From Caprimulgus europaeus (Eukaryota > Chordata > Aves > Caprimulgiformes > Caprimulgidae), in NCBI GenBank assembly GCA_907165065.1, contig OU015524.1, forward strand, positions 58,197,295-58,261,294: a DNA stretch of 64,000 nucleotides, in the 5' to 3' direction. The translations under genes were made by a program, and so were the position numbers. Of the stretch, positions 1 through 11,687 are shown piece by piece. Within the stretch, counting starts at the first letter, position 1, and every line of letters starts with the position of its first letter. The notes under the pieces are model-generated. The model saw only the letters and a program-made list of their open reading frames with translations. It searched no databases and was not told where the DNA came from.

Positions 1-3000
1 TGGTCTCCAGGATCTATGTGGTCTGTTCCCACCTGGAAGAGAAGTCTGCTTTCACAGTATGTCTCAATACTGCAAACAGTATGTTCAAAGCAGGTGCCAT
101 TTTTCAAAGAAATATAGAATTGAAGATCTCCCTGCTCTCCTCCTTGACCATGCTGTGATAAGAAAAGCTCTGAGCCACACTGGGTATTCAAAAGACCATT
201 GGTTATTGCACTCTTGCATCGCTGTGAAAACCTGTTTCCTGCACTTGGTGATAAAGCCATGAGAAATCCCTGAATCACTCTGTTCTCTTTCACTTTCTCT
301 ACTGAAACTGAGGAAGATAAGGGCAAAATGTCTGTGTTCAGCAGTACAAGGTTCTTGATCTGCCGAGAGCAGGCTGCCAAGCTGTGACAGACAAGTGCTA
401 TTAAGGAGGTGGTGGGACTTGACAGAGATAGGAGACAAACTAACATCTCACCCACTCAATAGATTGCTTTATTACTGGAATGAGAGGTTCTTCAAAAGCT
501 GTTCAGGCACCTTCAGACTTTCACCCCTGTTAAAACCTCATCCAAGGAGGAGCTACATACCCTGTCAGCCCATCAAGCAACAGAACCACCCCAAGCAACT
601 TCCAGCCTGAGCACCCCATATTCATGGTGGCCAAATTCAGTGCTTCTCCGCTGAAGTGGTCTGCATAGCAACGCTAGACAAAGCCTTAACATGTAAGCTA
701 AGCACATAGTTTAATTTAATTTGAGGGGTTAATTACGGCCAACTCTTCTACTTAGAATAAATAGTTTTACTTACAGATATACATGTATTTTATAACATGT
801 TTCTATTTAAAGCTTTCTGCTTGCCTTCTATTTTGAGTAAGGGTTTGGAAGGCAAGTGTTTACTTCCCCCATCTCAGCTCCACAGCTGGCCTCCTAGAGA
901 GGGATGTCAAGGAATGTGGGCTGCCTCTGTCTAGAGGGGATATGAAACAGGCAGCAAAGCAGCGAGATACTGTCAATCTGCCTGAGGGCGCTTGGGTTTT
1001 GTTCTTGTATAAGCCTTTCATGGCATGAGCCTGACCACTGACCTTTGCAAAGAGCGTTCCTCAACCTGCCAGCTTCTCAGAGGCAGAAGAGGTGTTAAGC
1101 TTATGAGGTGTTAAGAAGATGGAGAGTTATATGCTTTGGGTAGGATGGTGCATTTCATGATTTTGGAAAGACGTGGAAAAAGGAAGTGGGAGATTGGATT
1201 TTTTTTGGTCTTTTTATATAAAGAGGGACAGGAAACTTGCTTTTGTTTTCTTGAGGGGGTGCAGAGCAAGGAAGGAAATCAGTGCTTTTATTGAGTTATG
1301 TATGGAGAGAAAAATTCTGGCCTGTGAGCACTAGTTTGAATGAACATTAATAAGCTAGTGCCTTTCTGTCCCTACAGACCCAGGTGGTGCTTGTGAGGCT
1401 GTGCTGTTGGTAACACACACTTGCCTACCATCCAGGGCTCAGGATTGTTTGGAGGCAGCAGCAGTAATGAGATGGATATAGGCAGACTGAAAGACATAGT
1501 CTTACGGGGCTAATCCACATTGAAGGGTTCACCAACCCCCACCACACCAACAGAGGTGGTGTGAGATGCATCTGGTCATAGGGATTCTCACAGAATATGG
1601 GCAATGAGCATCCCCTGTACCCTGGCAGGCCACATGGTCAGCAAGCTGAGTGCACAGTCCCTCCCTCCACTGCATGTGTGCAGCCTGGCTGGGTGTGGGC
1701 ACTTCATCCAAGAGAAAAAAACTGCAGTGCTTGAAATAAACACAGGTTCTCCAGCTTTGCAGAAGACAAGGTTCTGCAGAGGGGTAGAGAATGCCAGCTA
1801 CCCACTCTCCACTGGAAGAGTGGAGAGTTGACAATGACTGATAGTTTGTCTCTTAGTCTAGTTATAAGAACAGCGTAGACACAGCCTGTGGGAATCCTGT
1901 CTTTTGTTCCCTGCAATGGGGGAGTGCACACTGGGAAAAGAGATGACAATATTTTCAGTGTTGCTGAACTAGATTATATGAGGATACAGGCCATGGAGAA
2001 TGGCTTTGAAGATCTTGACTGTGAACAGACCCACCTTGGATTTGCTGAAGCTAAACTGTACCAGACACCTCCCAAACATGCATGGTGCCCAGAACGCTAG
2101 GCTGAAACAGGTACCTCACGTAGGGCTTCCTATGGCCAAGAATTCTTTATTATCTACTGCTCATCCCAGACATAGACCATAACATGGTGCCACAGGGAAT
2201 GTTAGGTTCCAAGATGCAAAACCTCCTAAATTATAAAATATTGGTTATTGCAAAACAAATGGTCCTTGGAAAAAAAAGAAAAAAAATCTATTTCATGTAA
2301 GTCTAGGGGTTTCTGCAAAGCGTTGAGATGTAACATCTAGAGATGGCTTACCTGGCCCAGGCAGCCTCAAGAGAGGCCTGAGATGCTGTCGTGGTTTCTT
2401 GAGCTGTTGCACAAGGAGCAGGTACAGTGGCAGCTGCAGCAAGCAAAACTACAGCAGGCGGGGTGTGTTTGCGGTGTAGGTCACGCAAAGGTTACTGCTG
2501 TGTGCAAGGCTCTCTGAGCAGTGTGTTGTGGTTAGGTGTTGTGGTTAGAGCAGGCAATTGCTGAGCATTGTGCATCGTGCATAATACACAGAGCTGTGGT
2601 ATGCAGATAAAAAAAGCGTGGGATGGATTTTGCACTAAAATATGCTTCTCTGAACGTGAAGGAAGGATGAAGCTGGTCCATTAGGAAAGCCCTAGCTTTG
2701 ACCTGTGTGTCAGAAGCTGGTCTACTCCAGCTGGCCTGAATGAGAATCGCATAAAATGGAAGTTAAATTGGGTTCTTATTATTCCCATGAGCTGCCCCTT
2801 CATGTGACCAGTAATTGGCTTCTTGTTAGCATTTTTCTGTGGAGGAATCCTTCCCAGTTGCTGTTATCTTTGGAAGTGGAAAAATACAAGTTTTTACAGA
2901 TTATTTCCCTTTACAAGATATTCCTTCTGAGTAAAGTATCAACCATCAACTTTACCAGGTACTCACCATCTCTGAGGCATCCAGGGCTGATGCTGTTTGG

Positions 3001-4446
3001 ATGAAGGAGCCAGGCTTCTCACTACGGGTATTTGGAGACTTCCTCCTTCTACGTGTAACCCTACTTTATAAATTTCCACACATAAATATCTATCTTTATA
3101 TCTAAAAGTTAAAAGGAGAGCCTACTTACTAGTAACTGACTCTGTTCAAGCTTAGATATTCACACAAGTGTTCCCCTCCTGCCCTCTTTCCTTCTAATGT
3201 TAATAGTCACTTGGGACTCTGCGGCCATGAGGCAACCGAATTAGGATGGTCCACTTCACGTGCTCTGAGCTGGAAGGCAGGCAGGCTGAGTGCACCCTGC
3301 TATAGTCAAAGTGAAACGATTTCTCCAGCGTCTGCTTAGACACACATTAAAATTGTACAAATTAATTAAGGTACAAATTAATATGTGGATTTCACACTGA
3401 GAGGGGCTCTGGTTACTGGTAAACGCTTTTGTTGTCTTTACAAGTCTGAGTTTAAATTGTTCTCCCAGCCGCCTTTATTTCTGAAGTTAACAATTTTTTC
3501 TGCTACATTCCTGCTAGTATTCTGTACCTACACTCCTTTTAATCAAATAAAACATACCAATTCATAATGCATCCAGGACTAATCTTTGCCTGTTATTTAT
3601 TGCATGAGTAATTTTCTTTAGAATTCTGAATGGATTTCCTGGATTTGCTGGTTAGTTTTATTATTTCAAGATATGATTATATAGTAGACTGCCATTTGTT
3701 CATCAGAATTCATTTATATGAATGCTAGTATGTTAATATAAAGTAATTCTACAGAAGTTCAGATTAATAAGCTCATTCTCCTATCGTGGTGTAAAAAGCG
3801 TATGTTCTAAAGCCTTTACAAGCCACTCCCAGAATTTTGGCCAAACCCTTCTCTTACCCTTTTCTTATAAGAAGTTCTTGAATTTCTTGAAGATTAATTA
3901 TTGGTTAAAATAATTAATAGCTAATAATCTTACAGGAAAAAATAGAAATATTTCTTATGAGGCCCACTTGGACATGTTTGAAGAAGGCAAACTTCTAAGA
4001 ACACTTGAAAGTGAACCTTCACATTGATTGTGAACTGAAATAGACATTTCTCAAGTGAAAATCACATTTTTGCATCAACTAGTTGTAGAAGTAATTGCTA
4101 AAACTTTGGTGCCGTAAACGCGTACCTAGTCAGGTACAAGCTTCTGAGCCAAGGAAAGCTCATCCAATTAAGTGTTCACAGAAATATGGGAATGATCACT
4201 AAAGCAAATAAGTGAACAAAAACAGCAGAAAAAAATGGTTTTATTTTATGCCTCTGACCACACTTCTGTATGATCAGCATCACATTTCTGTTGATTGTCA
4301 GACTTCCTTTCTCTACCACAGTGTTGTCAGCCATATGATTCATGACTCATATCTAGTCCTTTGTATACAGAGCTCATTAAGTATTCAGGTTCTACAGAGT
4401 ATAAATTATCAAGTAAATGAAATAATCTTTTTATCCTGTTTTTTTT
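1..4446. other. Upstream flanking DNA, no gene recognised
   Basis: AT-rich single-copy-looking sequence. Reading frames are short, overlap on both strands and resemble no family I know. I see no splice-flanked coding stretch, RNA gene or transposon end. A 12-base word (gtacaaattaat) occurs twice near 3354-3382, which is minor. In other vertebrates TMEM242 lies upstream of ZDHHC14 on the opposite strand (established knowledge), but no TMEM242-like protein is visible here. Confidence 0.6.
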
Positions 4447-4491
4447 GGGGGGATGGGATGGGACATGGGGATGGGGACAAGGGTGCAGGGG
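4447..4491 (+). other. G-quadruplex-type G-tract
   Basis: Seven runs of three or more G occur in 45 bases: 4447-4452, 4455-4457, 4460-4462, 4467-4470, 4473-4476, 4481-4483 and 4488-4491. The loops are only 2-4 bases long. This more than satisfies the usual four-run G-quadruplex pattern, on the plus strand. A T-run lies directly 5'. Folding is inferred from the pattern. The tract is about 9 kb upstream of the coding exon. Confidence 0.75.
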
Positions 4492-6303
4492 CAAGGAGGA
4501 ACCTAGGCTTTCCAAATTTGAAATTAAGTCAGTCCTTACTGTGCTGCACTCCTGAGTCTGTTATGGCTTATTGTCCTGAAAACAATAGCTCTGAGAGGTG
4601 TAAAATGACCTGTTCTCCCGTATTCTTTTTGCTCATTGTTTTATGGTAGGAAGGTGGGAAAGAGGGGTAGGTATGAAACCCAAGACCAACATTGCTGTTT
4701 GCTGGAAGAATGTATATGCAGTAGGGGAGGGTGGGTGTAGAAGAGATGGAAAAACAATTTGAAAGCAGGGAAAGGAGTATGGGAAAGAAAAGAAAGAAAC
4801 AAGAGAACAGCAATGATATAATACTAAATCTTCCCCATTAATGATGCTGAATTGTGATAATGAAGCATTAAAGAGATTTTCAGAAGCAGTTAGCTCCATT
4901 TTGAGATGGCCTAGTTAAGTGGTTAATGATGCAGATAGCCCCCCTCTGGGATTTTCAGAAGTCTCTAATTGCCTAATTCCTCCAAGAAAAATATTCCGTA
5001 TTTTAATCCATAGATACACACGTCATGGATGTGTTCCACTGACAGCAATGGATGGTTCTGCTGTAAATGCTCAAAGTCCAAAACAGAAAAACAACCCACG
5101 ACTATAATTATAAAGAAGGCTTTTCTCAAAATTAGCATCACGCTCCTGCACGAGCTGGATGGCATCACTTTCCCGCACTCCACTGCAGGGCCCAAGTTCC
5201 TCTTTTCCCACAGTGCTGTGAGTGGCTGTTTGCTGAGGCAACGGAGAAGAGAAAGGAAGAGGTAGCCGGGAAACATACACAGAGGGGGGCAAAAAAGGTT
5301 GTATATGAGATAAACTGGAGCATATCTGCAGTTGTTCTTTTGCTGACCAGAAGTCCAGTCCCTTTCATAGCCCCCAAGTAGGAAACAGGAGGAAAAAAAG
5401 AAACATCTATAAAAGAGATATTCTTTTACACAGGAGATAGTAATTAAAGAACTCTATATCAAAACATTTTTACTATTTTAATTGGTCAGTTAAAATAATT
5501 GCAGTTGACAACATTCTTTTAATTCCATGACCATTTGTAGGTGTGTATTTTATTATTTTTTATTTTGTTTCTTATGGGAATAGGCTTAGGCAATTGTTTA
5601 AAATGTCAGTCAAACTTTCCTTCTCTCCTCAAAGGAAGACTTTGGAACTTGCTGGGTTGAATAGGAAAGAGAGTAGAAGTTTCAAGTATAATTCCATTAT
5701 TAAACGTTTCCTGAAAATCAATGGAATGAAAGACAAATTAATGCCAATGTTGTGGAAAGACCTGGTCATTATGCACTACCATCCTAAGCATGCCATAAGG
5801 AGATGGCTTCAGCTTACCTATCAGCCTACCACTACCAGAAGGGGGGGTCCTGCTCTCCCTCTTCTGTCTTTAAGCTGCTTGTCTCCTCTCACTTTTTGTA
5901 AACCCTTGCACCCGTGGAATGCCTCCATGATCACATCTGGTTGAGCTTGAAGTTCAGTGGCAGCCCAGACCAATTTAACTGCTGCCTACATTCCTACTCT
6001 CTGTCTTTATTTTATAGCTATTTAAATTTATATTGTATATATTTATAAAGAGGAAAGCCTTTCCTCTTTCACTTCCTTTTCCCTGGGCAATGTGTCCTTG
6101 CCACTCCCCTGTACCAGTCCTGGATGCTTTGTCATGTCCTTTGCTGAGTCATTTCAGCATGATAAAGTGTCAGAATATTAACTCAATAGGGAAAAAAAAA
6201 AGTGAATAGTTTTCTACTTCTGCTGATACTTTTGTGCCAACAGAACTCAGCAAAAGGTCCGATGAGCAGTGGAGAGACTGCAAGGGAGAGGGTGGAAGGG
6301 TCT
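4492..6303. other. Non-coding flank, nothing recognised
   Basis: Mostly AT-rich. A somewhat GC-richer patch lies near 5140-5280 without a recognisable domain. The longest open frame here (about 5543-5944, +) has no recognisable motif, no good homologue that I know, and ends in low-complexity Pro/Leu/Ser residues, so I treat it as chance. Confidence 0.55.
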
Positions 6304-6458
6304 GAGGAGAGGAGAGGAGAGGAGAGGAGAGGAGAGGAGAGGAGAGGAGAGGAGAGGAGAGGAGAGGAGAGGAGAGGAGAGGAGAGGAGAGGAGAGGAGA
6401 GGAGAGGAGAGGAGAGGAGAGGAGAGGAGAGGAGAGGAGAGGAGAGGAGAGGAGAGGA
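6304..6458 (+). repeat. (GAGGA)n pentanucleotide microsatellite, 31 uninterrupted units
   Basis: A perfect period-5 array of 155 bases, all purine on the plus strand and all pyrimidine on the minus strand. No unit is interrupted. It is open in several frames on both strands, which creates artefactual Glu/Arg-rich (+) and Ser/Pro/Leu-rich (-) frames; these are not genes. The all-purine composition with internal mirror symmetry is the type associated with triplex (H-DNA) structures and replication slippage. Array length in an assembly can be unreliable. Confidence 0.98.
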
Positions 6459-9128
6459 CAACTGCCACTCGTCACTACTAGTTTAGGAGCAGAGAAAGGG
6501 GGAAGAGAGGGAGTCCTTCCTCCCTCGGTGCTAGTGAGCTGCTAGCTCTGGGCAGCCACTCACCCATCGTATGTCACTTCACTTTTGGTGGCAGCCAGCT
6601 GGCCCTGGTCAGCATGTGTGCAGCTCCCAGTTAGCCCCAGCACGCAATTCTCCTGTCATGTAGGGAGTGTCATGCGGGCAGTGAGGGAAAGCCAAGTTGT
6701 GTTGGGGAGAGGAAATCCAGCTCCATTTCATCCACTGCTCACACAGACACTTGTTTTAATATTGATTGTGCTGAACACAAAAAAATGAGGCCTGACTCAA
6801 GAGTAGGAGTTTAGCAATGGAGACACCTAGAAGGTGGAAAGCAGATATGCTGTGAAGAGTACAGGTGGGTATGACCTCTAATCATATGTTTATTTCTCTG
6901 AAGTGCTAAGTTAATTTCCGGTACTTATTGTGGGGAACAAAAGTGGCTTTAAGGAGGAAATTTAGTGAAGAAAAAGAATTTGTTTCGTGAACTGGGATTA
7001 GGATAAAGTTGTATGAACTGTCTTAACCAAGAATCAGGAATGTGGATGCCTGACCTTCACCAAAGTATACAGAAATTTCTGTATAGTACTGGCTGATTAA
7101 ATGATGCTGTTCTGCAGCAAGCAATGATGAATATTTGTGATCCTTCACAAAGAAGCAAAACATCAAACAAACTGTAATTCACTCCACTGTTTGAGCAGTG
7201 TGTTCTGCTAATACATGATGTAAGGCTGAAGAAAATTATTTCCTGGCTACAGTGAAGGAACATTTGATGTGCTCCAAAATTGATAACACTGGAAAATTTG
7301 GGGTTTTTTCCTCATGTGACTGTACTTTCCTGGCCCTTTCTTTTGGTTGGCTCATGTTCCGTGTCCCAGAATGAAAGACTTTTTTCTTTCTTTCACTCAA
7401 ATTAGAGCAAGAAGAAATATTAAATAGGGCTAGAATACCACACAATGCTCGTGTTTATTTTTTTCAGTTTAAATAGTAAGATTTTGAGGCAGTCTCTCCT
7501 GAGCTTTCGAAGCTGTCATTGATCAGGGAAGCATGGACAATTCTGAAAACTTCTGGATTTTGATTGCATTTTTAAGGAGAATTCTCATTTTATTCTGCTG
7601 GAATAAATTAAAATATCCATAGACTCTGACTTCTGTCCAAAGCAATGAAGCTGTGTGATAAGAAGCCAAAGTAATAAGGTGAAAAACTATAAAAATATTC
7701 CAGACTTAAGCCATTTCAAATTTTTGAATTATAAACAACTGTCTTTATAATGCTTCAAAATAGAAAAAAGCCACCCCGATCAATAGTTATGGTTTTAACA
7801 TGCAGTGGATAAATGTAAATACAGAATTAGTTCTAGTCTCCAGAGCCTGACATGAAAAACTTTTCTTACCTCCACTTACCTGCCTAACTCACTGCTGCAA
7901 GGAAGTAGTGGATGTTACAGTTTGTTGGAAAGCTGCACAATACATGGTTAGTCTTTGGTTATGCTTTCAAAAGCAAGACTTAAGAGACACATAAAAGCTT
8001 TTTGGACCTGCTTAAGTTGATCACATTGTTGTAATTAAAACCTCTGTTATTTTGATTCCTTAAGGAGTGATTCTGATGTGCATTCTCACTCTCTCTTCCT
8101 GCCAACTTTTATGAAATGTAGTATTTCTAGTTTACTCAAAACCTTTTTCAAGGAAATTAAGTACTTTCACAAAATTAATAGTTGGTATTAATTGGTACAA
8201 GCAGTGTTACAAGGAGAGGCCACTTCTGAAAAACAGCAGAGAAAAAGGTGAAAAATATTTGTTCAGGAAAACAGGCATATTGTAGAAAACTCTTAGCATT
8301 ATGTATGTGCTCTTGACATTGTGACGTGGCATGTATGATGCACTGTACTATTCCGAAGTCTGGACCTGCAAGGCTGCTTTCAGTGTCTCACATGACTCTG
8401 GTATTACCACTACTCTGTTTGAAATTTTTTAAAATTTATTTTTCAAAATTAATTGTGGAAAATGTGCCCACAACAGTATCTAACTTTCTTCCCACCTGTA
8501 AGAATATCAGAAGATCTTTCAGTTCAGTTCCTGTCACTTCATCCCCCTTTTTTGGTTGGAAGTAAAAAGCAATTGGTTTGGCAGCGTAGGATGTGTGGAG
8601 TACACATTACATCCAAAATGCTACAGCTTACTAGTTTGTGTTTATTTAATCACTTAAATACTTTGTCTGATAATGCTTCCAACATAGTCAAGCAGATTCT
8701 GCTAGGAAGCATGGTAACAGATGTTCTATATATGTAAGGTGATGTGTCATCTCAGCAAATTAGCTTCCCTGTTGTTTTAAGACTTGCCCCTATGACACCT
8801 CTACACTGCAAACAGGGTAAGAGATAGCAACTTTTAGTGACAACAACTATTTCATTAGCATTTTCCTAACAAAATTATAGTCTGTCTTTTTTTTTTAAAC
8901 TAAGTAATGTTGCTGCAACACATTCATCTATCACACAAGATCAACCCGAGTCACAAATAAGAAATCAGAAGAGTACATAAGAGCTGAGCCTACAAAGTTT
9001 TATGAAGAGATAATATTTGTTCTACCTGATGCATTTAAGATCTAATCTACTCAGTGCCTCAAACCAATTTTCATTAATCTTGTGAATAAATGATAGCAAA
9101 TGCTTTCAAGAATAATATTAAATTGTGT
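6459..9128. other. Non-coding flank, nothing recognised
   Basis: AT-rich sequence. The short frames present have no recognisable domains. No transposon ends or RNA genes were seen. Confidence 0.55.
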
Positions 9129-9181
9129 GAAATCATCTTTTGAGGTCCCTTCCAATCCCTAACATTCTGTGATTCTGTGAT
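9129..9181 (+). mobile_element. CR1 LINE, short 3'-terminal fragment (sense)
   Basis: The stretch contains gaggtcccttccaatccc followed by a doubled ttctgtgatt octamer-type tail. This is the characteristic 3' end of avian CR1 elements in the plus orientation. Only about 50 bases are recognisable. The 5' part is either truncated, as is usual for CR1, or decayed beyond recognition. There is no coding content. Confidence 0.85.
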
Positions 9182-10799
9182 TAGCTCTATAAAGTCTTTT
9201 TTGAAGGGGAGTTTTCAAATTGTTTTAAAAGCAACCTTAAAGAGGTGTTGATAGTGTGTTCATTTGCAGAAGGACTTCAATAATACTCTAAATTACAATG
9301 CAATACTGGTACTGATTAGGACCTAGAACAGGCTATCATGTCAAAAGTACAATGTGTGGCACTGGATGATCCTCTTAGAATCAAAGTAGATTCATAACTG
9401 AAAGTAAAAGTGTGTTTGTTCTTGAGTTAGACTTTTAGAATTATTTTTCCAGACACTTCTCAAATTCATTTATGTTTCTCTCAATTAATATGGCTGAAGT
9501 TCATTTCCCAACCCTAATGTGTTAAAACCGACAGAAAAGACTGTGGAGTGAGACAGCAGCTTGAATGAGGTGCTGGTATTGTTTACAGATGTTTTGCTTC
9601 TGAAGAGTGTTTCTGAAATTAGCCCGAGTGCTACCTGTGAAGGTAAACCAACAATGATATTTTTACATAAATTGCTTGCTCTATTTGTGAATGTTTAAAA
9701 TATCTTATAATCTCAGGAGACAATAGTGCCATTTGACATCATACAGTCATTAATATTGTCAAAGCACTGAAGACAGATCTCCAGCAATATGCTAATAAAA
9801 ACCTGATGAAGACTAAAAATGCTTGTCAGTGAGCCACAAAATTTCTGCCAGCAGCTTTCTGCTGGCATATAATGATGCTGTATTCATGAAGAGAGAAAGA
9901 AAAGTTATTAGCTGTTTAAAGAACATTTCAAAGAATGAAAAAATGCTGTGATATCTAAGTTACGAGATAACAGGCAAACTTGACAACAGGCACTACAGGA
10001 GGAAAAGGAGATGGGAAGGAATAATGCAGCAGCTTTTATTACATGAGATAAAAAGGACGCCAGTGCATTTGCACGAGAGATGATATCAGAAATTGGCTTT
10101 GCATCCTGCTGCCCACTTGCCAAAGGACTACTCCTTCATGCCTTGCAGAGGGAGACACCCCTCCATATTTTTCCCATGTGACATTAACATTTCCAAAATG
10201 ATTCTTGTGTATAAATAGAAATGGATTGTAGACTGAGCAGGAGTGCATCTACCAGGCTACTTGTGTAATTTGGTTACCAAAGTAATTAATTTCCTCCAAG
10301 GAAGGGGGAGTATCCAGTGCTGGTCAATCTATTCCATGATTCCTTTGTTATCAGGCACTGTTTATGGATAAATAATTAGCTTATCATATTAAATTAAAGG
10401 GATGAATATTCCTTTCTAAAATTAGAAATTAAATTATGAAAACAAAAAACACATTGCTGATGTACGAGCACTCAGATGGAGCTTTGTGCTGTTTTTTGGT
10501 GTCTCCTAGGACAACGCTAAAGAGAGATGTGGGCTGATGGTAATAGATCTTAACTTTTTCCAGAAATTTTTTTCAGTATGCTTTGGGGTTTTTGGAACTG
10601 AGGGCTGATTTCTACGGTGTGTCGCAAACTCGTCCATCCTCTGCAGGTTACGCAGCTCTGCTAGCACGTTTCAAACCTTTGTAAAAGATGTGTCAAAGCG
10701 AAGCCCTTGCTAGCACTGTGCATGCCTGCTAATCTCTAGCAGTTCATGGAGAACGTACTAGGCAGAAACAACAGCAGGCAGCTCTGAGAGCGGCTCTGC
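9182..10799. other. Proximal upstream flank, nothing recognised
   Basis: AT-rich up to about 10.6 kb, then rising GC towards the CpG island. No gene, repeat or RNA was recognised. A minus-strand frame at 9908-10123 and others are short and featureless. Confidence 0.55.
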
Positions 10800-10810
10800 C
10801 TTACCTGCGG
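10800..10810 (-). other. Candidate splice donor on the minus strand (CAG|GTAAG)
   Basis: The reverse complement reads CCGCAG|GTAAG, a near-perfect vertebrate 5' splice site. The putative exon would end at 10805. It sits about 700 bases from the opposed ZNF143-type motifs, on the outer shoulder of the CpG island, and a minus-strand frame is open from about 11088 down to it. The encoded residues resemble nothing I know, so a non-coding divergent transcript is the more modest reading. The motif is seen directly; its use is inference. Confidence 0.4.
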
Positions 10811-11406
10811 GAAGCCCCCTCCTTGGGCTCCCTGCAGGTGACCCTGTCACTGGTGCCGTTTCGCACCCAGGTGGTACTGTGCAAGAAGGGCCCGGTGCAG
10901 CACTGCGTTTCTGGAAAAGCTTTTCCTTCGTGGCTGGTCCTTTCTGGGAGCAGCCTCATGAAGTCAGGACAGAGCACGGGCCTGTACGAACACCTCAGCG
11001 TTGGTGGACAAACCCGTTTCTTCCAGCAATGTAACAGAGCACGTGGACGCCACCGTCGCAGCAGTGAGACGTTCTCACGGACGAGCACAAGCAGGACAGC
11101 CGCCTGTTGGCCCGTCTCCCCCGTGCAGCGGGGCCTTTGGGCAGGCGGGACGGGAGCAGCCTCCGGTTTCGCTGGGTGACCAGGGAGCTGCGGAGGGGCC
11201 GTGGATCAGGGGCTGCAGCCCCGGCCCTCAGGCCTGACTGAAACACGAGCCCGGACACAGCCAGCGGCGGCGGGAGAGGGCAGGAGGGGAAGGCAGGGCC
11301 GCCTCGGGGTAACGAGGCCCTGCGGAGGGCGAGGGGCTCACGGGGTAGCCGCGCCGGCCCAAGTCACCGCCAGCCCCACACGCGGCGGCGACCGCCCTCC
11401 CCACAG

Positions 11407-11425
11407 CCCCGCCCCGCCCCGCCCT
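11407..11425 (-). promoter_or_regulatory. Clustered GC boxes (Sp/KLF type)
   Basis: Three overlapping CCCCGCCCC-type units are seen (GGGGCGGGG on the minus strand). A further similar run lies at about 11474-11490. These are the classic Sp1/KLF motif. They sit roughly 100 bases to the left of the minus-strand ZNF143 motif. Confidence 0.7.
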
Positions 11426-11504
11426 CGCCTCGCGCCGGGCCCTCCCTGACAGCGCTCCCGCGCTGCCCGCGGGCCCGCCCCGCCCCCTCCCGCCGGGACG
11501 GCTC

Positions 11505-11530
11505 GCAAGGCATGCTGGGGCTTGTAGTCC
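11505..11530 (-). promoter_or_regulatory. ZNF143/THAP11 (SBS) type motif, minus strand
   Basis: The minus strand reads ACTACAAGCCCCAGCATGCC followed by TTGC. This matches the well-known promoter element ACTACAA-N-TCCCA-GCATGCC (Staf/ZNF143, with the ACTACA submotif) with only small deviations. Such motifs usually lie near the start sites of CpG-island genes. It opposes the plus-strand copy at 11583. Confidence 0.75.
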
Positions 11531-11563
11531 CTCTTGCCGCCCTCCCGCCTCCGGGGCCGCCTC

Positions 11564-11571
11564 ACGGAAGC
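11564..11571 (+). promoter_or_regulatory. ETS/GABP-like site
   Basis: ACGGAAGC contains the GGAA core with favourable flanks for the ETS/GABPA family. It lies between the two ZNF143-type motifs. It is a short motif and carries weight only through its position. Confidence 0.4.
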
Positions 11572-11582
11572 GGGGAAGGGAA

Positions 11583-11602
11583 ACTACAACTCCCAGCGGG
11601 CA
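11583..11602 (+). promoter_or_regulatory. ZNF143/THAP11 (SBS) type motif, plus strand
   Basis: ACTACAACTCCCAGCGGGCA matches the ACTACAAYTCCCAGC core. The GCATGC half is degenerate (GCGGGC). It points towards the ZDHHC14 coding exon and forms an opposed pair with the copy at 11505-11530, with 52 bases between them. A 12-base palindrome GGGGCGCGCCCC follows at 11605-11616. Confidence 0.75.
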
Positions 11603-11676
11603 GAGGGGCGCGCCCCTGAGCCGCCGTGCCCGAGCCTGCACGGGGCGGGAGGCTGCTCCCGCTAGGTCGTGCCGCG

Positions 11677-11687
11677 TGGGCGGGGCT
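11677..11687 (+). promoter_or_regulatory. GC box (Sp/KLF type)
   Basis: TGGGCGGGGCT is an exact Sp1-type GC box on the plus strand, about 75 bases downstream of the plus-strand ZNF143-type motif. It is probably part of the core promoter region. Confidence 0.6.

Noticed and set aside
4212..4649. Plus-strand frame of 145 codons
   Set aside because: No domain, signal or family resemblance. It crosses the G-quadruplex tract, and this length is expected by chance in 64 kb.
6170..6486. Several open frames on both strands made of repeated Glu/Arg/Gly or Ser/Pro/Leu units
   Set aside because: They are translations of the GAGGA microsatellite, which lacks stops in several frames.
10801..11258. TMEM242 first exon on the minus strand
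   Set aside because: Expected from synteny, but the minus-strand frames here do not resemble the TMEM242 N-terminus or its membrane segments.
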